From: Enoplolaimus lenunculus
Taxonomy: Eukaryota > Nematoda > Enoplea > Enoplida > Thoracostomopsidae
NCBI GenBank assembly: GCA_030248215.1
Contig: JASANG010000142.1
Coordinates: forward strand, 41,001-105,000
Length of the DNA stretch: 64,000 nucleotides
Direction: 5' to 3'
The notes under the pieces: generated by a model
Databases searched by the model: none
Told to the model about the DNA's origin: nothing
Seen by the model: only the letters and a program-made list of their open reading frames with translations
Made by a program: the position numbers and the translations under genes
In this document: positions 57,801 through 64,000 of the stretch, piece after piece
Position numbering within the stretch: the stretch's first letter is position 1
How the letters are laid out: each line of letters opens with the position of its first letter

Positions 57801-60800
57801 CCACCGAAAAAATCCAAATCCTGCTGCATTTCTTGTTCTGCAGCTTGCGCTTGTGCTTTCGCTTTCGCTTCAGCTAACAATTCGTCGACTGATTTGACCT
57901 AAATTAGCATAAGATAAATATAAAAATTACGGCTATAAATAGCTGAACATGTTAGCAGACAATTTTAGATGCCAATTTTTCTTAAATTTTCAAATGAGCA
58001 AAATTTTCAATACCGAAAATACTGGAAAATTCCGGTGAAAAAATACCGGATTTATTACCGGAACCGGATAGTGAAAAATACTGGATATTTCTACAGCAAC
58101 CGGAATTCCGGTTGCACCCTGGTTAGTATGGGCCCAAAAATTCCGAGAGGGCATTTGGATATTTCCTATGAATTACAAACTGGAAAAAACTTTAAGGGAT
58201 GACCAAATTTTTTCTAAATTGCTGATGTAGTGATGTTCCCTGCCCAGGTCGGGCTTTGGGCTCTGCCCTCGCGATCAAATATTTGCCTACCGCAAAAGGA
58301 TCATAGTTTTCATCAGCGGCCGGATCAGGTTGTGACAACAGGTCATCCACCTGTTTACTCTCGCTAGGACTTTTGAGCCGTTCAGCAATCGGTGAAAACG
58401 GGTCCAAATCATCTTGAGGTGCCATCTTGTCTCCTGGTGTCGTAGCGTCGCCATTTTGTATACCATTTGCCTGATCTGCGGTTCGTAATTGAGCGAAAAA
58501 ATCGTCAGAATCCGATTTGGGCAAACTGGCTTGATCGATTGGCGTCCATTTTGGTTTTTTATCCGGTGGCTTTCTGCTACTTCCAACGTCGTCTGTTGGC
58601 GGTCGTAACGCTGCCAGTGCGTCTTCTTTTTGTTGTCGTTGTTGTTTTTCGAGTTCTTCTTGTTTCTCTTTTTCAAGTCGTTCTTTTTCTTGTTGCTCTT
58701 TGATGCGTTGCTGTTCTTCGTAAGATGGTGCAATGTATGCCGTTGCCGAATCGTCTTCCCACGACGGGCATAACGGGTCCACGCCACCGGTTGCAGTCGA
58801 ATCTGAAATAGAAATGTAGATTTGAGCTTCATTCACACGAGCAATTTTTGTATCTAAATCTTGCAACTGGAACGTTTTGCAGCGAGTACTTGCAGCTGTA
58901 AGGTTTATCAAAGATTATCAAACAAAACTTGCATGTGCAAATGACAGCTGCAAACTCTTGCAGTCAAAAAGTTGCAGATGCAAACGAACGATGTTAGTTT
59001 TTGCTGCAAAAGCTTGCACATGTGAAGAAGGCTTAAATTTTAATGAATTCTTAAAATTCAATTTGCTAAACATATAATTAAGTGACGGTTATCTAGAGAT
59101 TTAACTATTTTTTACAAACGGCATCAAAATAAAGTTAAACAATCGGACATTTTTTCAAATTTACCACAATTTTCTTATATTTCAATCATTCAAAGAGTTG
59201 TTAGGCAAGCGACGGTTTAGTAGAACTTAAAAAATTTCACAACTGGTACAAATATAGATCGGACCGTTACTACTACTTTTAAACCGTAAGCCGTGTTCAA
59301 ATCTTTTGATATTTCAGTACACTTTGGCATGCGCGCATGCCGACTTGCCGACGTTATTTATGGAAGCAAATGTTGCCGTAAACAACGAGTGATGGACAAC
59401 AATACCATTGTGACCAAAGCGACCAAAAAGCCATTCAAATAAATTCAAAATTTAGACAGTTATGGTACATAAAAACGAGTTTTAAATTTCAAAACATGTC
59501 GATGACTATCTTCATGCCATCAGGCAATGGCAACGTTATAATCGTGGTGCATTGGCGGTTTACGCAAAACGACGCCAGGCGGTGCCACAAGCTAAAAAAT
59601 TTTTTGTGTACAAATTGTTATGCTGAGTCATGCGTCAATTTCAGCACGACACCGGACGATATTAATAAAATGGTCAAAAAACCATAGCGTCACTCTAGTG
59701 ATGGAACTAACGTTTCGGTTTTGCGGCATCGTCATCCCATGACGTTGGATACTCCGGATCACCGGCAGGTTTAGATGGCGGTGGCGGGCGAGAAGGTCTA
59801 GCTTCGTCTTTCTTTTTCTTGATCTCGGATTGTATAATGTCGGTAATCGGACGCCAATCTTTTTCGCTGAAAGTAGCAAACCTCAATTGTTAACAATTTG
59901 AATATTTACACACGAACTTTGTTCTGCTGCATCGTAAATAATATTCTGCGATTTTGCATCAAAATTATATTATCGTGGCAATGTATATTGAACAGAGAGA
60001 CAATTGAAAATGTAAGCAGTGCCAAAAAGGGTCAGGGAGATGAGGCCATATACCGCTAACTTTTTAGCAATCAGGCTGGTTCGTGACTGCTAGCACCACT
60101 AGTTCGATAATATGGCATGCGTTCATAAATTTGTACAGCAAACGACTTCAATGAAATTTTGAAATACTAAGATAAATATTTGGGCCAATATATAGAACAC
60201 GGCCGCAACAGTAGCATTCCTAAGCCTAATCCGAAGTCTAAACCTAAGCGTAGAAATGAGCTTATACCTAAGCATAAGCGTAGTCTAAGCATAAACAAAA
60301 AATAGTTTAAAGCTGAGGCTCACTCTATTGCTGTCCCACAGAAAAACGTTCCTCCCCTTATCTACATGTTCCAAAATTTGTTTAGTACCTAGTGTAGAGA
60401 TCCGGATAAGAGGGGGTAATAAGAGGGGTCCCCATTTTGAGTCCCAATCAATAGGAGTCCGTATCCCTAACAAGAGTCCGTAAGCGACAGAGACCCAAAA
60501 CTCTAATTAGAGTCCATAAACGTCAAATATCCCTAATTGTAGTGGATAAATGACTCCAGGACCAAATAATTTGACTTCGAAATTATAAAGTTTACTTAAG
60601 TTTTGAACGTACATTCCTACGTATAATCTTGCATTATCGCTCAAGCTATTGACACCATACAAATAAACGTTTAGTTCATCGGAGAATTGCAATACCGGAT
60701 ATATGAGTAACGAAGGGTGGCGGAGAGTTGGTTAAAAATAAATAACAGTACGTAGCCGAATAACAAGGGGTACCCTCTGGAGAGGCCAAATAAATATCAG

Positions 60801-63800
60801 TCCCTCCCTCTTATTCGGGTCAATACAGTAAGTAACTTTTATTGATTAATATTAAAATTAAAATTAATTAAGTAGCACAGATTTATAAATTAAAGCCGTA
60901 TTTTCTGATATTCAAGAATTATTTTTTGAATTCAAGACAATTATATCTTAACATACACTCCAGACATTAGCGTTTTGAATGCAAGACATGAGTTTCTGAA
61001 ATTCTTCAGAAATCTGTGCGAAATTTTTTAACATTTAATGTCTTAAATTTAAGTGTTTCATAAACGATTAACCCTGGAAAGATTTTGGCCTCCCTAGAAA
61101 ATTTTCAACCTTGCTTGTAAGCCATTGAAATCCTTATGCGCCCCTCATGAAAATTTTAGCCCCGCCTAACAAAGTGAGGAACACTATCATACAATACTAA
61201 AGAAAACACTGAAATTTATATTTCAATTTCAAAACATACGGATCAACCGGATGTTCTTCAGGCGTTTCTGGTGACTGCTCAGCTTCGGCCAAGAAAAAAT
61301 CGTCTTTAATTTTTTGTTTTAAACTCGCTTTTGAGTCTGACGGTGCCAGAATTTTCGCAACGGAGGCGTCATCGATTTCGTGTAGTTTTTCTTGTGTCTT
61401 TTTGGCAATTTCAGACGCTTTTGACGTTAGAGCCTGGTAAAAGTTACAGCCAACACTGTTATTATGTCACTAGACCGGGCGCAGAGAAGGGTGAAGTCCC
61501 CTTAACTTTTTTGCCTCTTCCTTTAACACTTCTAAGTGAAGCAGTACCATGTAGTCCCTTCACGAAAATTTTGCTGCGGATGCGGTGAGGCTCAAACCAA
61601 CGACGTACGGATTACCGGTCCTCTAATCTAACCATTGAGCTCAGCTCTGCCGTGCAAACATTTCGCTACAATGCTTCTGCATACCGTGTATTTTTACTAC
61701 AAGATAATTGAGCCGGCAACGGGCAGTGGCGAATGCAGAAATTTCTAAAGGGGTTACCGTGCGACATGTAATAATGGAAAAATTCGTGATAAAAGCGAGC
61801 TAAACGCCGAAAGCCATTTTAGTGCTAAACTTTAATACAAAAATCTTGGTTTGCCTTCTGTTGAGGGGCCATGGCTGAGGTGTGCCTCCTTGCATCTGGA
61901 ACTGGCTACAGGGCTGTATCTATTAATTTTTAGGCCCTACAATGGTTATAAGTTTAGGCTGAAATAAATAGTAAACGATTGTATATGTGATATTTTCAGT
62001 TAATTTCTAGTGGATGTAGATTCCATATAGATTCCGTACTTTCGCCCACAAAGCCTATACGGGACTCTTTCTCTGGCAGTGCAGCGTTTACATCAATAAA
62101 ATCTTAAACACAGCATTATTTCGGGTAAAGGTATACCACAAACGTATATAAACCATTCGACGCATTATGCTCTGTTGTTAATATGCACGACTACACCGTT
62201 TCGAAAGAGAAGCCAAACGTAATTTTTAGCATTACATTCTACTACAAAATTTTGGTTTGGAAATCTGCTGGAATTTATTGCCTATGGTACAGCAGCCCTG
62301 CTGCTATGCAAATTTCGTGATTACGACGGGGGTTCAGCCCCCAAAACAATATCGGCCTGCTACAAAATTTTCAACCTTGCTTGTATTAACGCATCGAAAA
62401 CCCTTATATCCCGTCTTGAAAAATGTTTAGCTCAAGCTTAGCAAGATGAGCTGGCTACGGGCCTGCATCGCGATTTCAACTGGTTATTACCTGAAATTCT
62501 GCCCATGCATCTGATTTCTTTTCACACTCGTCTTGTATGTTTATCTTTTTCACAAATCCTGAACAAAATATTTAAATTTGGGCGTCGATTAGTCAATTTT
62601 GTGTTAAACGTAAAATAATTACATAAATTTAAGACGAAGCTTTGAAAGCCAGTTTCAAGCTGCTCTATTTTGAATTTAAACTTTTTACTTCTTGAGAACG
62701 AAAAACTTTTAAGAACCAGTGAACCGGCTTTAAACCGAAAGCTTTTTGCTGAAATACGTTTTACCTAATAAGCAAAGAATAGCAATGATACAATTTTAGG
62801 AGAGTACATTTTCATGTAAGTAGCTATTGCCGAGCGAGCGCAACAAGCGAGAAAATCAGTTTTTTAAATCAAAATTTTAAATCAGTTTTTTTAAATCTAA
62901 AATTTATAATTTTAACCTAAAGCCTGTTAAATAGTGCTTTTGAAGGTATCTTTAGAAATTTCGAAAGATGCCAATTACTCTTTTCGCTTTATGCACTGTG
63001 TATTGTACATTACTTCACTTTACACACTACACTGATTTGCTCATAGTTAGCTCACTTCAAAAATGGGTTGAATATTTTTGAAAGAATAATAATTGATACT
63101 GCTTAACGGATAAAAACACAGCCCTTTGTACCTTGTTTGACAAAACTCAACGCGGCAGCTTTTGGATCCGACTTGAAATCAATTTCCGGCTCCGGTTGAT
63201 TCGCACAAGGCGGCGGAGGGGGCCTTGCAGGTGGTCCAGGTCTTGGCGGAGGTACTTCGACTCCTTGAGAGGGTGACGGCACCGAAGAAGCGTCTGATCG
63301 CTGAGCAAGCGCTGCAGGACTTGGTGAAGCAGGTCTAGAGGGGGGTCTTCCTGGTGGTTTATCTGACGTCTCAGTTGTATCGACGGTAGCGATTGACGGG
63401 TATAAAGATTCTGAATACTGATCGGTGGCACTTTCACCTGCAACTGACGGATACATTGCTGGATAGCCGGAAGCGACCCCTTGAGGTTCATTTGCATACT
63501 CGGCGCCTGAATAATATTCTGTTGAGTAGCCAGTTGTAGCGTCAGCGTACTCCCCTCTATCGTATTGATAACAATACGAAGATTCGTTCTGATATGTGTT
63601 GCCGTCAGGGGTATTCTGGTACGAGGGGTCGTAATTCGTTTGTTGATCTGCGTAATCATTACTGGTATAATAGTTGTCTTGACTATAGTCATAATGTTGC
63701 ACCTGTGGGTGGTGGTTAGAAACATCTGACGGTGAGCCAGGGCTATCGCCAGCGAAACTGTGACCCACGTCGCTACGTGGGCTACTTGGTTCTGGGGTCG

Positions 63801-64000
63801 GCGGAATATAGGCGATATTTGGCAAGGGGCATTGCGCTAAGTATTGTTGTACCGCTCCTGTTGCCGTTTCACCTTGTTCGCTGGGTAAATAATCAGCCGG
63901 GGGGAATACGTACTCTTCAAATTCGTCATCCTTATAGGGGGACTCGTCTGTGGGGGGTTCGACGTATACAGAAGTATCTGTCGCTGAATGCCAATCATCA
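48808..64000 (-). CDS. Stonin-family endocytic adaptor (UNC-41 / stoned B / STON1-2 type), 5' partial, 19 exons in window
   Basis: Stonins are clathrin adaptors that sort synaptotagmin and other vesicle cargo at the plasma membrane; they carry a stonin homology domain (SHD) followed by an AP-2 mu-type domain. Coding exons, in transcript order: 64000-63132 (open at window edge), 62558-62491, 61433-61240, 59866-59712, 58802-58291, 57898-57802, 57025-56907, 56590-56452, 55699-55563, 55015-54809, 54260-54085, 53567-53414, 52933-52790, 52304-52227, 51972-51868, 51465-51306, 50789-50581, 50220-50072, 48946-48808 (TAG). Every junction is GT/AG and every phase closes, giving 1269 residues plus stop in the window. 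Recognition rests on SHD strings such as VYKERVGLRPGQIPKL and LGMPFEHAATTTQILKFGS and on mu-domain strings such as PEAWIYLFREERHWGVGSI. The 54085 donor / 53567 acceptor pair is the least certain join. No start codon, promoter or poly(A) signal was identified; the gene may begin well beyond 64000. Vertebrate paralogues STON1 and STON2 cannot be told apart here. Confidence 0.95.
49765..49960. repeat. R7 repeat in stonin intron 18
   Basis: GATACGGGCCGATATTCTCA, CCACCTATCACCAGTTAG and TTTGAAAACCTATTACTAAA. The rest of this 1.1-kb intron (48947-50071) is AT-rich. Confidence 0.65.
50295..50375 (-). repeat. tRNA-like sequence in stonin intron 17
   Basis: On the minus strand: GGTTACGTGGCATAGTGG, TAGAGCATCTGCTTAACGA, then CAGTTCGAATCCACAACA. 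Box A and box B spacing fits a tRNA, but the anticodon stem does not pair. A tRNA-derived remnant is likely. A second scrap, CACTACGCCACGTAACCGG, lies at 50519. Confidence 0.5.
51090..51275 (-). mobile_element. R1 element in stonin intron 16
   Basis: GGGCTCTATCGTCCGCTGAG at the left; TTAGTCTTAGGCTTAG and TTTAGGCTTGGGCTTAAG core; GCCCATAGACCCTTAG at the right. Confidence 0.55.
52963..53106. mobile_element. R6 element in stonin intron 12
   Basis: TTTTAACCTTTTCTCTCATG, GATTCGAATCCCGTTGCTCT (box B complement) and AAGAGCTTGACGCGCAAGG. Confidence 0.6.
53612..53822. mobile_element. R7 element in stonin intron 11, full length
   Basis: GGCTCATATTCTCAAATGCG and ATAGCATCGATCACCAG at the left; AAATTTGAGAATACGGGCCC at the right. 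Confidence 0.7.
53905..53985. repeat. AT-rich dinucleotide-like repeat
   Basis: TATATATGTATACCTATATA occurs twice within a TA-rich run. Confidence 0.8.
54405..54557 (+). mobile_element. R3 element in stonin intron 10
   Basis: CCGTAATCAGCTCACCTTGC at the left, TTTAGCTACTGGTCCGG at the right; AACTTTCTAGGGGGGGGGC inside. Confidence 0.7.
55107..55390 (+). repeat. R4 repeat in stonin intron 9, long copy
   Basis: CCGGATATCCGGTTCCGGC and AGACATCCGGCTTCGG at the left; in-order match to 34965-35250 through GATATAGATGACCAGT. Confidence 0.75.
55720..55850 (+). repeat. tRNA-headed SINE-like copy in stonin intron 8
   Basis: CCAGTAATCTGTACGTCG, GTGGGTTCGAGTCCTACCAC (box B) and CATCCGCAACAAAATTTTC. The second half matches the copy at 61436-61665; the 5' head is diverged. 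Confidence 0.6.
55925..56150. repeat. R7 repeat in stonin intron 8
   Basis: TCTAGCACCTATCACCGGGC and AAATCTATCGCTAACTGG at opposite ends. Confidence 0.5.
56205..56345 (+). mobile_element. R1 element in stonin intron 8
   Basis: GGCATGTATGGAACAGGAGC, AATAGTACAAGCATATTCC and TAGTCCCACGGAATAACG. Confidence 0.6.
57545..57770. mobile_element. R8 element in stonin intron 6
   Basis: GCGCCAGTTTTTACAGCGAG at the left, AAAACTTGCACGTGTGAATG at the right, with CTTACAAACTGCAGCTGCGA motifs. It ends some 30 bp from exon 6. Confidence 0.6.
57990..58125 (-). repeat. R4 fragment in stonin intron 5
   Basis: TTACCGGAACCGGATAGTG and GAATTCCGGTTGCACCCTGG, the complement of the usual left end. Confidence 0.65.
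58823..59036. mobile_element. R8 element in stonin intron 4
   Basis: GAGCTTCATTCACACGAGCA at the left and GCTTGCACATGTGAAGAAGG at the right. It starts about 20 bp upstream of the exon 5 acceptor. 59037-59711 shows no further feature. Confidence 0.65.
60181..60371 (+). mobile_element. R1 element in stonin intron 3, full length (191 bp)
   Basis: GGGCCAATATATAGAACACG, GCCGCAACAGTAGCATTCC and CCTAAGCCTAATCCGAAG; then TGTCCCACAGAAAAACGTTC and TCTACATGTTCC. 59867-60180 shows nothing. Confidence 0.8.
60389..60828 (-). mobile_element. R2 element in stonin intron 3, full length (440 bp)
   Basis: Left end diverged (GTGTAGAGATCCGGATAAG); right end CTTATTCGGGTCAATACAG, then TA. It lies 17 bp from the R1 copy. 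Confidence 0.8.
60905..61062. repeat. R10 fragment
   Basis: TTTTTGAATTCAAGACAATT and ATGTCTTAAATTTAAGTG. Confidence 0.5.
61068..61180 (-). repeat. R3 fragment
   Basis: CCTGGAAAGATTTTGGCCTC, AAAATTTTCAACCTTGCTTG and TTAGCCCCGCCTAACAAAG; both ends lost. Confidence 0.55.
61436..61665 (-). mobile_element. tRNA-headed SINE-like element abutting stonin exon 3
   Basis: Read on the minus strand: head GAGCTCAATGGTTAGATTAG (box A-like), CCGGTAATCCGTACGTCG, GTTGGTTTGAGCCTCACC (box B-like), then a body CGCATCCGCAGCAAAATTTT continuing to the splice acceptor at 61434. The copy at 55720 shares the box B half. Gene-sense orientation. Confidence 0.65.
62315..62468 (-). mobile_element. R3 element in stonin intron 1
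   Basis: CAGCCCCCAAAACAATATCG, AAAATTTTCAACCTTGCTTG, then AGCTGGCTACGGGCCTG, ending 22 bp from the exon 2 donor. R3-like ends also occur near 61735-61920. 62559-63131 is otherwise AT-rich and featureless. Confidence 0.65.

Larger units (their letters stand above)
57802..64000 (-). other. Stonin N-terminal adaptor region: disordered, motif-bearing exons 1-6
   Basis: Window residues 1-631. The first exon (289 residues) is acidic, then Tyr-rich (roughly residues 95-185), then Pro-rich (PPPRPGPPARPPPPP). Exon 2 holds WAEF, a WxxF motif of the kind with which stonin-2 binds the AP-2 alpha appendage. Exon 3 has DDFF. Exon 5 carries an E/K/Q-rich stretch starting at SYEEQQRIKEQQEKE that should form a coiled coil, then DDFFAQL and LDPFSPI. 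DPFAV is made across the exon 5/6 join, and exon 6 ends in LDFFG. DPF and DxF motifs are typical binding sites for AP-2 and EH-domain partners. Motif identity is seen; partner binding is inferred. I did not find the NPF triplets of vertebrate stonin-2 in the visible part; they may lie upstream of the window. Confidence 0.85.

Noticed and set aside
58287-58832. 181-codon frame overlapping stonin exon 5, and the 192-codon frame at 63147-63725
   Set aside because: Shadow frames of stonin coding exons; the exon frame matches the spliced protein.
1-64000. LTR retroelement, Polinton or other virus-like fossil
   Set aside because: No paired long direct repeats, and no reverse transcriptase, integrase or capsid-like reading was recognised.

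Overview
The window reads as nuclear DNA of an AT-rich, intron-bearing animal. Two genes can be supported, and both are spliced at GT/AG sites. One (+ strand, 42528-44162) is a two-exon rhodopsin-class GPCR of the myosuppressin/DMSR neuropeptide-receptor type. The other (- strand, 64000 down to 48808) is the 3' part of a stonin (UNC-41 / stoned B) endocytic adaptor gene. I could assemble it as 19 exons whose phases all close, giving 1269 residues plus stop; the 5' end lies beyond base 64000. Myosuppressin-type receptors are best known from protostomes, so a protostome invertebrate is my guess. The species cannot be named from this window. The two genes converge (tail to tail) across about 4.6 kb of repeat-filled DNA.

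The first 42.5 kb holds no gene I can support. It is packed with short non-autonomous elements with inverted ends, and the stonin introns carry the same families. I call them R1 to R11. R1: about 190 bp, ends GGCCCATGTATAGAAC, core of degenerate CCTAAG (= TTAGGC, telomere-like) units. R2: about 445 bp, ends CTGTAGTGACCCGAATAAG, flanked by TA. R3: about 160 bp, ends GGCCCGTAGCCA. R4: ends GGGTGCAACCGGA, with CCGGTTCCGG stretches. R5: about 675 bp, ends ATGCGGGGTTCACGTTAT. R6: ends AACCCTTTCTCACATG, enclosing a tRNA-like sequence. R7: about 200 bp, ends GGGCCCGTATTCTCAAAT. R8: ends built on TTCACACGTGCAAG. R9: about 245 bp, ends CACTGAAATTTTCAGTG. R10: built on TTAAATTTCAGAC. R11: built on GACGAATTGTCG. 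There are also single fold-back elements (11278, 18721, 26555), a 20-bp GC-rich minisatellite (10222-10677) and tRNA-headed SINE-like copies (55.7 and 61.4 kb).

Layout: 1-17.6 kb, dense R1-R7 copies with the minisatellite; 17.6-22.4 kb, a block of different composition with a 687-bp fold-back and CAA repeats; 22.5-27.5 kb, nested R1/R2, R9, R3, R7, R10 and a 935-bp fold-back; 27.6-42.5 kb, sparser repeats; 42.5-44.2 kb, GPCR; 44.2-48.8 kb, intergenic; 48.8-64 kb, stonin with repeat-bearing introns. I saw no convincing LTR element, virus-like element, CRISPR array or intact tRNA or rRNA gene.

The two genes share no operon or pathway evident from sequence. Both are the kind of gene used in nerve cells: one receives a peptide signal, the other sorts synaptic vesicle cargo during endocytosis.
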